Shown here: positions 36,286 to 44,214 of the stretch, in pieces
Layout of the letters: every line of letters begins with the position of its first letter
How positions within the stretch are numbered: the stretch's first letter is position 1
Assembly (NCBI GenBank): GCA_029210965.1
Contig: JARGFZ010000009.1
Coordinates: 1 to 57,809, forward strand
Direction: 5' to 3'
DNA length: 57,809 nucleotides
From: a bacterium
Lineage (GTDB): Bacteria; BMS3Abin14
The notes under the pieces: model-generated
What the model saw: only the letters and a program-made list of their open reading frames with translations
Databases searched by the model: none
Told to the model about the DNA's origin: nothing
Position numbers and translations under genes: made by a program

Positions 36286-36576
36286 ATACCCGGAAGACCG
36301 CCCGACACGGAGATTCGGTGATACGGCGACACGGGGAGGATCCGGTTGGTCGAATGAGCGACTTGTCGAAAAAGCATAATCAAAAACTGGCTTTAACAGG
36401 GATGAAGGGGATAAAAGGGATGGGTTTAATCCTGGAATCCCCTTTTGTTTGAGGACCACCACCGCCGCTGACTCGGGTCCGGGATTTCACCTTGACACCT
36501 AGACACTTCGTTACTGCTCTCTCCCCTTTCCCCGCGTCCCCTCTTCCCCGCGTCTCCCCGTCCGCTCTCCAGCCCC
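36286..36576. repeat. Repeat-bearing intergenic region
   Basis: Contains a tttaacagggat-type motif (36392-36424; relatives at 4164 and, inverted, 4261) and a pyrimidine-rich ccccgcgtccc/ctcttcccc stretch at 36520-36570. No gene seen. Confidence 0.55.
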
Positions 36577-37029
36577 TCACCTTCCCTCCACCACCTTCAG
36601 CACCACCCAGGTGGCCACCCCGTACCGGAACAGTTTTCCTCCACCAACGAGCAGGAAGAACCGCCAGAAGTTTATCCGCAGGATCCCCCCCACGAGGCAC
36701 AGCGAATCCCCGATAAAGGGCACCCATGAAAGAAACAAAGTCCAGGAACCGTATCGCTTATAAAATCTTTGTGCCTTTTCCCTGGCCTCGTCGTCCACCC
36801 TGAGGATTCTTTTTATCAGAAAGGCGCCCCCGTAAATCCCGACGGCGTAGGTCGTCAGGGCCCCCAGGGTGTTGCCGGCGGTGCCCACGGCCACTGACAC
36901 GACCGGATCGTATCCCTTGAGCAGAAGAGCCACCAAAAGCCACTCAGACCCAAGGGGCAAAACGGTGGAGGCCAGGAAACTCAGAGCAAAAAGGGCCACC
37001 AGCCCATGTTCGGGGGTTAAAAAGTCCAC
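36577..37029 (-). CDS. YqaA-like SNARE-associated/DedA-superfamily membrane protein
   Basis: A 150-residue membrane protein like E. coli YqaA. Helix 1 is LVALFALSFLASTVLPLGSEWLLVALLL, then VGTAGNTLGALTTYAVGIYGG (the G-x-x-x-G-x-x-x-Y pattern), a cytosolic amphipathic helix with basic residues, and FLSWVPFIGDSLCLVGGILRINFWRFFLLVGGGKLFRY, the conserved motif of the family. Likely lipid-scramblase-related by superfamily; exact role unknown. Confidence 0.88.
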   Translation of the reverse strand: MDFLTPEHGLVALFALSFLASTVLPLGSEWLLVALLLKGYDPVVSVAVGTAGNTLGALTTYAVGIYGGAFLIKRILRVDDEAREKAQRFYKRYGSWTLFLSWVPFIGDSLCLVGGILRINFWRFFLLVGGGKLFRYGVATWVVLKVVEGR

Positions 37030-37738
37030 GGGGAAAGGTATACGTGAAAACCCTGTAAAACAAAAGTTTGAATCCGGAAGTCCGTAACCGGTATGGCGGT
37101 GCTGGGTGCTGTATCGACCTGTTCGCTTCCGTCTTCGCTTTCAGCTACGACGTGACAAGTCGCGAACGAAACGGAGTATCGGGGTGTCGGGGAAAGAACC
37201 ACCGTCCACTCTGTCATTGCGAGGAGCGTGGGTGCGTAAAAGCATTGCAAAGCTTACTTATCACAGCGCAGCCACGTGAAGGCTACATCACAGGGTTTCA
37301 CGGGGTTAGACATTTTCTCCTTCACCTGCCTTCTCCCACGGGAGCTTCGGTGAAGGGGATAGTCTCAGATTTTTTGATTCCTCAGTCTGCCCTGAATCCC
37401 GCCAATGGCGGGACCGAAGGGTGTTCTCAGTGTCCTCTAGTGAGTCACATTATTGAAGCGAGTGACAAACGGGTGGTGAAAAAAATGAGGTTTTGTTTCA
37501 TTGCATGATTTAACTCTGTGAAACCCTGCCTGCCCCGAGCTTGTCGAGGAGAGCAAGCGAAGCGCGTCGATGGGTGTACCCTGTGGTTAATTAAGCTTTT
37601 AGAATTTGACCGTTACCGGAGTGGTGAAAGCAGGGCTCATTTGAAGGTACTCATTTCCCGGATGAGCCTCTTGATTTATTCTGTGTTCTACATTCCCTGC
37701 TCTGAGCCTGGTCGAAGGGTACGTTCTACATTCTGCCT
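37030..37738. other. Long gene-free region with dispersed repeats
   Basis: About 700 bases. It holds a tcattgcgaggagcg-type segment (37216-37231), a REP-like palindrome (37396-37414), a cgagcttgtcgagg segment (37534-37547) and a gagcctggtcgaaggg segment near 37702-37718 related to the cccttcgacaagctcaggg sequence at 55064-55082. An open frame at 37068-37508 runs through these repeats and is not believed. Confidence 0.55.
37396..37414. repeat. REP-like palindrome, copy 5
   Basis: 8-3-8 inverted repeat (atcccgcc-aat-ggcgggac, one end mismatch G/T-tolerant), same family as the copies at 257, 1239, 1280 and 9466. Confidence 0.7.
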
Positions 37739-40700
37739 TTACTTTATATCAGCATGATACGCCTGCAGCGATCTGACAACGCCCTTGCCCTGTCTTTGTT
37801 CCTCGATCCCGCGAACAGCGGCAAGCGCCGCGGTTGCCGTGGTGATAAAGGGGACCTTGTAGTTAATGGCTGCTTTTCTGATATACGAATCATCATCGGC
37901 ACTCGTCTTACCGCTTGGCGTGTTGATGAGCAGCTGAATCTCCCTGTTTTTGATGGCGTCTACTATGCTCGGCCGTCCCTCATGGTACTTCTTTATGGTC
38001 CCGGACTCGATACCCTTATCCTTAAGGAACCTGGCAGTACCGCCCGTACAGAGGAGGGAGAACCCCAACTGGACGAACTTCCTCGCCACCTCAACGATAG
38101 CGTTCTTGTCCCTATCCGTTACTGTAATGAGCACCGTCCCCTCTGTGGGAAGAGGGGACAGGGCCGCCTCCTGGGCCTTGCAGTAAGCAAGTCCGAAAGA
38201 CGGGTTCATACCAAGAACTTCACCGGTGGATCTCATCTCGGGTCCGAGAACAGGGTCCTCTTCGGGAAACATGTTGAAGGGAAAGACCGACTCCTTCACA
38301 CCGTAATGGGGAATACGCCGATGCTCAAGTTCCATATCCTCGATCTTTGCCCCCAGCATGACCCTCGTAGCGATATTAGCCATGGAGATGTTGCACACCT
38401 TCGAAACAAGGGGAACGGTCCTTGACGCCCTTGGGTTGGCCTCCAGAACATAGACCGCGTCCTCACTGATGGCGTACTGGATGTTCATGAGTCCCACCAC
38501 GTTCAGCTCTATGGCGATCTTTTTCGTGTAGTTCACGATGGTCTCAATATGTTTTTCCGGGATACTGATCGGGGGAATGACGCAAGCCGAATCCCCGGAA
38601 TGGACACCCGCAAGCTCGATATGCTCCATGACAGCAGGTACAAAGGCATCCGTGCCATCCGCGATGGCGTCAGCTTCTGCCTCGATGGCATCCTCTAAAA
38701 ATTTGTCGATGAGGATGGGACTGTCCGGTGTAAGATCCACCGCCTGAGAAACATATGCCAGGAGCATCGCCTCGTCTCTTACGATCTCCATGGCCCGTCC
38801 GCCCAAAACGTAGGAGGGCCGCACCATAAGAGGGTAGCCGATCCTGTCGGCAACACTGAGAGCTTCCTCCAGGTCGCCGGCCATCCCTGATTCAGGCATC
38901 GGGATCCCCAACTTTTCCATCATCTTACTGAAACGGTCTCGGTCTTCAGCAAGATCAATGGCCTCCGGGGAGGTCCCGATGATGGGAAGGCCAGCATCCA
39001 GAAGTTCCCGGGCTATATTAAGAGGTGTCTGGCCCCCGAACTGAACGATCACTCCCTCGGGCTTTTCTTTTTCATAGATGGAAAGAACATCTTCCACTGT
39101 CAGAGGTTCGAAGTACAACTTATCCGATGTATCGTAATCGGTAGAAACGGTTTCAGGGTTGCAGTTGACCATAATGGACTCCAGCCCCTCTTCGCGAATG
39201 GCCAAGGCGGCGTGGACACAGCAGTAGTCGAACTCGATCCCCTGGCCGATCCGGTTGGGGCCCCCGCCCAGGACCATGATCTTGCGCCGGTCACTTGCTC
39301 CTATAGCGTCTGGAACGTTATAGGTGGAATAGTAATACGCCGCATCCTCGACCCCGCTCACTGGTAGTGGCTGATAACCTGGGACAAGACCAATGGCTTT
39401 TCGCCGCTGCCGTACTTCCTTCTCAGAAATTTTCAGAAGCATGGCCAGGTACCGGTCGCTGAAACCATCCTTTTTGGCTTTTTCAAGGAGGTCATCCGGC
39501 AATACACCACCCTGGTATTCCAGGATCTCCTCTTCCAGAACCACCAGTTCCTTCATCTGCTCAATGAACCAGGGTTTGATGTGTGTCTTTACGCTGAGGT
39601 CGTCCACCGAGGCCCCCTTACGCAGGGCTTCGTACATGATAAACTGGCGTTCACTGGATGGCTCGGCCAGAAGCTCCATAAGCTCTTTCAGGTTGCGGTC
39701 GTTAAAATCCTTCGCAAAGCCCAGACCGTACCTTCCGATCTCCAGGGAACGGATGGCCTTAAGAAAAGCCTCTTTATAATAGCGGGCAATGCTCATGGCT
39801 TCTCCGACTGCCCTCATCTGGGTACCCAGTTTGTCAGGAACATCTGTGAACTTTTCAAAAGCCCACCTTGGGAACTTGACCACAACATATTCACCCCAGG
39901 GCGCGTAGTTTTCCAGTGTTCCGCCTTTCCAGTAGGGCATGTCGTCCAGGGAAAGCCCCCCGGCCAGTTTGGATGAGATGAGGGCAATGGGAAATCCTGT
40001 GGCCTTGGAAGCAAGAGCGGAGGATCTGGAAGTCCGTGGGTTGATCTCAATGACTACAACCCGGCCGGTTTTCGGATCGTGGGCGAACTGGACGTTGGTA
40101 CCGCCTATGACCTCTATGGCTTTCACGATGCGATAGGAGAAATCCTGGAGCTTTTCCTGCAGGTCAGGATCGATGGTGAGCATGGGGGCCGTACAGAAGG
40201 AATCCCCGGTGTGCACACCCATGGCGTCAACGTTTTCGATAAAGCAGACGGTGATGATCTGGTTCTTCCCGTCACGGACCACTTCGAGTTCCAACTCCTC
40301 CCAACCGAGAACCGATTCTTCCACCAGGACCTGGTTGACCAGGCTGGCCGCCAATCCCCTGCCTGCGATAACCTCAAGCTCCTCCCGGTTGTAAACCAGT
40401 CCACCGCCAGTCCCCCCCATGGTATAGGCGGGGCGAAGGACCACAGGATATCCAAGCTCCAAAGCAAACTGTGCCGCCTCCTCGACGGTGGTCGCGATCT
40501 CGCTTTTGGGCAGTTCAAGACCCAGGCGTTCCATTGTTTCCTTGAAAGCGAGGCGGTCCTCTCCCCTTTCAATGGCATCTACACCGACTCCAATGATCCT
40601 GACTCCGTTTTCCTTGAGCACTCCCTGGCGTGAGAGTTCAGAGGAGAGGTTCAAACCCGATTGCCCTCCAAGGTTGGGAAGGAGAGCATCGGGCTTTTCG

Positions 40701-40939
40701 ATCTCGATTATTTCTTTCATCCGCTCCACAGTGAGAGGTTCTATATAGGTAGCGTCCGCCATACCGGGGTCGGTCATAATAGTTGCGGGATTGGAATTTG
40801 CCAGGACGATCTCGTATCCGAGGGAACGGAGGGCTTTACAGGCCTGGGTCCCCGAATAGTCGAACTCACAGGCCTGACCGATGACAATGGGACCTGATCC
40901 AATGATCATAATTTTACGGATGTCGTCATAAGTGGGCAT
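37739..40939 (-). CDS. carB: Carbamoyl-phosphate synthase large subunit
   Basis: A 1066-residue enzyme that makes carbamoyl phosphate from bicarbonate, ATP and ammonia supplied by CarA, for arginine and pyrimidine synthesis. Two homologous ATP-grasp halves are visible, each starting with a GSGP/GGGP motif (MIIGSGPIVIGQACEFDYSG; MVLGGGPNRIGQGIEFDYC) and carrying ATP-grasp loops (YTMGGTGGG; YVLGGRAMEIV). The last ~130 residues form the MGS-like allosteric domain (GTVLITVTDRDKNAIVEVARKFVQLGFSLLCTGGTARFL). Start ATG follows GGAGGGG. CarA is not in the window. Confidence 0.97.
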   Translation of the reverse strand: MPTYDDIRKIMIIGSGPIVIGQACEFDYSGTQACKALRSLGYEIVLANSNPATIMTDPGMADATYIEPLTVERMKEIIEIEKPDALLPNLGGQSGLNLSSELSRQGVLKENGVRIIGVGVDAIERGEDRLAFKETMERLGLELPKSEIATTVEEAAQFALELGYPVVLRPAYTMGGTGGGLVYNREELEVIAGRGLAASLVNQVLVEESVLGWEELELEVVRDGKNQIITVCFIENVDAMGVHTGDSFCTAPMLTIDPDLQEKLQDFSYRIVKAIEVIGGTNVQFAHDPKTGRVVVIEINPRTSRSSALASKATGFPIALISSKLAGGLSLDDMPYWKGGTLENYAPWGEYVVVKFPRWAFEKFTDVPDKLGTQMRAVGEAMSIARYYKEAFLKAIRSLEIGRYGLGFAKDFNDRNLKELMELLAEPSSERQFIMYEALRKGASVDDLSVKTHIKPWFIEQMKELVVLEEEILEYQGGVLPDDLLEKAKKDGFSDRYLAMLLKISEKEVRQRRKAIGLVPGYQPLPVSGVEDAAYYYSTYNVPDAIGASDRRKIMVLGGGPNRIGQGIEFDYCCVHAALAIREEGLESIMVNCNPETVSTDYDTSDKLYFEPLTVEDVLSIYEKEKPEGVIVQFGGQTPLNIARELLDAGLPIIGTSPEAIDLAEDRDRFSKMMEKLGIPMPESGMAGDLEEALSVADRIGYPLMVRPSYVLGGRAMEIVRDEAMLLAYVSQAVDLTPDSPILIDKFLEDAIEAEADAIADGTDAFVPAVMEHIELAGVHSGDSACVIPPISIPEKHIETIVNYTKKIAIELNVVGLMNIQYAISEDAVYVLEANPRASRTVPLVSKVCNISMANIATRVMLGAKIEDMELEHRRIPHYGVKESVFPFNMFPEEDPVLGPEMRSTGEVLGMNPSFGLAYCKAQEAALSPLPTEGTVLITVTDRDKNAIVEVARKFVQLGFSLLCTGGTARFLKDKGIESGTIKKYHEGRPSIVDAIKNREIQLLINTPSGKTSADDDSYIRKAAINYKVPFITTATAALAAVRGIEEQRQGKGVVRSLQAYHADIK

Positions 40940-41266
40940 ATACCCCTCCAGTACAGGAATTTGGTGTTATGTTTGGGGTTTGAAGTTTGATGTTGCGATC
41001 AGGCCTTAACGGTACGGTGCATCTGTGCCTGTGGTTTCAGGTTCCAGGTTTTGGATTCAACCTCAAGCCTCAAACGTCAAACTACAAACCAGGTTTTTGA
41101 GCTTTGGACTTATTTCCCTCAGGCCGTCTCGGAGAATCATTTCCAGGAGGGGACATAGTAGACTATATTGGAGGAGGAGCGGTGTTGTCAAACAAGCTCG
41201 TAATAGCAGTGGTAAGAGAGGGTACTGCGCCCTGCCTATTACTATTACTATTGCTATTTGTTGTAC
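40940..41266. other. Gene-free region
   Basis: Degenerate runs such as tttggggtttgaagtttgatg (40970-40992) and cctcaagcctcaaacgtcaaa (41060-41082) are near reverse complements of each other. The carB promoter should lie at the left end. No gene recognised. Confidence 0.45.
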
Positions 41267-42418
41267 TTAACTTCCTGTTTTACACTCATCCGAACATCCG
41301 CAGCCCGAGACGGCTGTCTCATTCATGGCAGGCCGCACCTTCTCCATCAAACCCTTGAGGGACCGAGCCAGGGGCTTCACCGAGACAACTATCAGGATCA
41401 GAGCCGCTGCGTACTGAACCGGGGCAGGAATGAGTTCGGCTGCCTGACCCACCGCAGCCTTGGCGGTGATCCCGGACAAGTCGTAGATCCAATCAAGAGC
41501 AAGGCCTGCCAGGACGCTCACTACAGCGATGGCCCCAAGATATATACCGACCGCCCTTTTGCCCAGCAGGCCTACAAGGACCGAAAGAGAGGCGATGTTG
41601 GTAGCAGGGCCCACCAGCAGAAATACCAGCGCCGCCCCGGGGCTCACTCCCTTCAGGATGAGTGCTGCTGCGATAGGGGTGGAGGCGGTTGCGCATATGT
41701 AAAGAGGTATCCCCACCAGGAGCATGAGCAGCATAGCCGAAAGGCCTTCACCCAGGTAGGAGGTAATAAACTCATCAGGTACCAGAGCCGTAATAACACC
41801 GGCCAGGAGAAGACCCACCGCGAACCATCCCGCAAGGTCTCCCCAGAGTTCCCCGAAAGCGTACTTCAATCCGCCTGACAGTTTTTCCGAAAATGAATGA
41901 TGGTTGTTGTGCTCAATCGAATCGCAGGTTTCTCCATCGCAGCAGCCATCTACCGGGCAGCTGTTGTCGATATCCCCTTCCTTCAGAACCTCGACACCGC
42001 CAAACACAGCCTGGGCTATACCGGCAACAAAAGCAGTCACGAAAGCAACAAGTGGTCTGGCTATCGTCATAAGAGGATCGAGGAGCGCCCAGGAAACAGC
42101 GATGGAATCGATTCCGGATTCCGGGGTGGATATGAGGAAAGCCGTAGTAGCTCCCCTGCTCGCCCCCTGTTTGCGCAGTGACGCTGCAGCCGGAAGAACA
42201 CCGCAAGAACACAGGGGGATGGGAATCCCCAAAAGCGCGGCTTTAAATACAGGAAGGAAACGTCCCTGCCCAAGGTTCCGCCCTATGTAATCGGTGGAAA
42301 GGAACATTTTGAGCAGCCCCGCCACCAGGATCCCGAAAAGGATGTAGGGGGAGGCATCCAGAAGAAGGGAAAACGTCTCGTTAAGGACGCTGATGGTGAA
42401 ACCGAGGATGGTTGACAT
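41267..42418 (-). CDS. SO_0444-type metal efflux permease (ArsP/DUF318-like)
   Basis: A 383-residue permease with two four-helix halves. Conserved Cys motif IPIPLCSCGVLPAAASLRKQGAS in helix 2 and the repeat motif ATASTPIAAALILKGVSPGAALVFLLVGPATNIASL in the second half mark the ArsP/SO_0444 family. The central loop is Cys-rich (CPVDGCCDGETC, plus HNNHH) and the C-terminus ends GCGCSDECKTGS, both likely metal-binding. It follows an ArsR/SmtB repressor gene on the same strand; this pairing suggests efflux of a thiophilic metal or metalloid (Cu/Zn/As group). Exact ion unknown. Confidence 0.9.
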   Translation of the reverse strand: MSTILGFTISVLNETFSLLLDASPYILFGILVAGLLKMFLSTDYIGRNLGQGRFLPVFKAALLGIPIPLCSCGVLPAAASLRKQGASRGATTAFLISTPESGIDSIAVSWALLDPLMTIARPLVAFVTAFVAGIAQAVFGGVEVLKEGDIDNSCPVDGCCDGETCDSIEHNNHHSFSEKLSGGLKYAFGELWGDLAGWFAVGLLLAGVITALVPDEFITSYLGEGLSAMLLMLLVGIPLYICATASTPIAAALILKGVSPGAALVFLLVGPATNIASLSVLVGLLGKRAVGIYLGAIAVVSVLAGLALDWIYDLSGITAKAAVGQAAELIPAPVQYAAALILIVVSVKPLARSLKGLMEKVRPAMNETAVSGCGCSDECKTGS

Positions 42419-42519
42419 TTAACTATACCTCCATGTGAACGGTGAACTGTGAACTAGAAACCAGAGATCAGTTCCTCGGTATTTTCTATTCACTTTTCAC
42501 GATTCACTTTTCACGGATT

Positions 42520-42876
42520 TTATTCCCTCACATGCTCTAACGCCATGTTGATGAGTTGGCTGACATGTTGGTCGTTAAGACGATAATAAAGGATCGTTCC
42601 CTCTCTTCGATTGATCACAAGGTCCAGGTGCCGGAGTATCCTCAACTGATGACTGACAGCCGATTCCGTGATCTCAAGAAGTGCGGCCAGGTCGCATACG
42701 CACAACTCGCCAGGCTGTAGAGCCCACAGAATGCGCAGGCGTGTAGGATCCCCCATGGCCTTGAAGGTACGCGTCACAAGATCAACATCTTCCACTCCGA
42801 GGGAATTTTCCCTTGCCTTATCGATCTTTTCCTTGTGAATAACCCTGGTTTCACACAGGTCAGACGGTTTTGACAT
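42520..42876 (-). CDS. ArsR/SmtB-family metal-sensing repressor
   Basis: A 118-residue winged-helix repressor. VTRTFKAMGDPTRLRILWALQPGELCVCDLAALLEITESAVSHQLRILRHLDLV contains the ELCVCDLA metal motif of the alpha-3N (ArsR/CadC) type and the DNA-recognition helix SAVSHQLRILR. Further Cys near the N-terminus (DLCETR) could complete the site. The C-terminal H-x-x-x-H-like helix HVSQLINMALEHVRE may form an alpha-5 zinc site. It precedes the permease by about 100 bases; binding to the palindrome upstream would repress both. Confidence 0.93.
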   Translation of the reverse strand: MSKPSDLCETRVIHKEKIDKARENSLGVEDVDLVTRTFKAMGDPTRLRILWALQPGELCVCDLAALLEITESAVSHQLRILRHLDLVINRREGTILYYRLNDQHVSQLINMALEHVRE

Positions 42877-42901
42877 AACGTCCCCTTATTGTTTATCTGA
42901 G

Positions 42902-42915
42902 TATATGCTCATATA
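42902..42915 (-). promoter_or_regulatory. Candidate ArsR/SmtB operator
   Basis: Perfect inverted repeat tatatg-ct-catata in an AT-rich stretch 26-39 bases upstream of the repressor ATG, nested with gtatat/atatac (42901-42918). Shape and place fit ArsR/SmtB operators. Confidence 0.65.
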
Positions 42916-43148
42916 TACGCTTATAGAATATATGTCAAGGGAGGAAAGGTTCGGTACCGGGTACCGGGTACTGCCTTTTAAACCATTTTCCCCCTCATAT
43001 GTCTGAAAACTGAGTGCAGCCCATGGATTTTCGGGGCATCGTCCCTGTAAAAATCTTTGCGCCAAACACGTAATTATAATTACAGCAATCAAGACCCGTT
43101 TTAAAATGGTACAATTGACTGTAGCAGCAGGCTTTGGAAGGTACTTCC

Positions 43149-43643
43149 ATGAATGGAACTTTCAAACATATCTCGATGATTTTTCTGTCAGCTATGTTAT
43201 TTTTAGCCGGTTTCTCTCCCTTTTTAGCTAAAGCTGACGACTCCTTCGCCTTCCTGTACATACCTGGGGTACAGGGGGATGCTGAGGATCCTGCCCATCG
43301 CAACTGGATCGAGGTCCTCTCGTGCGACTGGGGTTCGGTACCCACACCCAGAGGCTCTATGGTATCTGACAGCGACAAGGGGCCGGCCGGAAAGTTGTGT
43401 TTTGGAGATTTTTCCTTCCTGAAACATGTGGACGGAACTTCCGAGACCCTTGCGAGATACTGCTCGCTCGGCCTGCAGTTCTCCCATATCCGCGTGGAGC
43501 TTTCTGGCTCATATATGGGAAAATTCAAGTATCTGATCCTGCGGAAGGTAAAGGTTCTGTCCGTACGGCCGGGAAAGACGGAAAGTGACGGGAGTAAGAC
43601 AGAGATTGTGACGGTGGGTTTCAAGCAGGTAGAGTATCAATAA
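43149..43643 (+). CDS. Exported Hcp-like protein
   Basis: About 164 residues from ATG 43149, chosen over an in-frame TTG at 43134 because GGAAGG lies just upstream. A signal peptide (HISMIFLSAMLFLAGFSPFLAKA) is followed by an Hcp-family domain: FAFLYIPGVQGDAEDPAHRNWIEVLSCDWG is the typical start of Hcp tube proteins, and the ending KVLSVRPGKTESDGSKTEIVTVGFKQVEYQ fits the last strands. Classical type VI Hcp has no signal peptide. No other type VI genes are in the window. Function unknown; export through Sec is predicted. Confidence 0.8.
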   Translation: MNGTFKHISMIFLSAMLFLAGFSPFLAKADDSFAFLYIPGVQGDAEDPAHRNWIEVLSCDWGSVPTPRGSMVSDSDKGPAGKLCFGDFSFLKHVDGTSETLARYCSLGLQFSHIRVELSGSYMGKFKYLILRKVKVLSVRPGKTESDGSKTEIVTVGFKQVEYQ

Positions 43644-43683
43644 ATAAACTGCGGGACGAAACTTCAGCACGCAGTTTATTTAT
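43640..43683 (+). terminator. Stem-loop after the Hcp-like gene
   Basis: Perfect 14-bp inverted repeat (43640-43653 / 43670-43683, loop 16 nt) that includes the TAA stop codon. Upper part GC-rich, lower part AT-rich, like a terminator though without a long T-run. Confidence 0.6.
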
Positions 43684-43758
43684 CTGGCAAGCTGCGCTTG
43701 CTTCCTTAAGGAAGGGGTAAACCCTTTTGCTGACCAAAGGTTTTCCCAGACGGGAAAT

Positions 43759-44214
43759 TCAGTCTTGGCCTTTAATCGCACGGTGAATTTCCCGTTCCTG
43801 GTCTCTCTTCTTTATATCCTCTCTCTTGTCCCCCAGTTTCTTGCCTCGGCCAACACCCAACTCCAGTTTGACAATTCGGCCCTTCAGGTACAGGCTCAAC
43901 GGTACAAGAGTCAGCCCTTTTTCCATGACCTTGCTCTGGAGCCTGTGGATCTCCACGGCGTTTAACAACAGCTTACGTTCACGTAAAGGGTCGTGATTGG
44001 TGATGTTACCGTGGGAATAGGGGCTTATGTGAGCGCCTATAAGCCACGCTTCGCCGTTACGGATATCGGCATAGGCTTCCTTAATATTCGCCTTCCCCTC
44101 CCGGATGGATTTGACTTCGGTCCCCGCCAGAACTATCCCGGCCTCGACCTTTTCCAATATCTCGTAGTTAAACCGCGCCTGGCGGTTCTGAACTAGGGTG
44201 CGACCCGTTCCCAT
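43759..44214 (-). CDS. smpB: SsrA-binding protein SmpB
   Basis: A 151-residue RNA-binding protein needed for trans-translation with tmRNA (15886-16245). Family motifs: QNRQARFNYEILEKVEAGIVLAGTEVKSIREGKANIKEAYADIRNGEAWLIGAHISPY, the H-loop region and LVPLSLYLKGRIVKLELGVGRGKKLGDKREDIKKRDQEREI with the basic C-terminal tail that enters the decoding channel. Its start overlaps the end of the upstream HEAT-repeat gene by 22 nt. Confidence 0.96.
   Translation of the reverse strand: MGTGRTLVQNRQARFNYEILEKVEAGIVLAGTEVKSIREGKANIKEAYADIRNGEAWLIGAHISPYSHGNITNHDPLRERKLLLNAVEIHRLQSKVMEKGLTLVPLSLYLKGRIVKLELGVGRGKKLGDKREDIKKRDQEREIHRAIKGQD

Noticed and set aside
37068-37508. 146-codon plus-strand frame
   Set aside because: Runs through several dispersed intergenic repeats; sequence has no protein-family look.
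43149-43643. Type VI secretion locus
   Set aside because: Only an Hcp-like protein with signal peptide is present; no sheath, baseplate or ClpV genes in the window.
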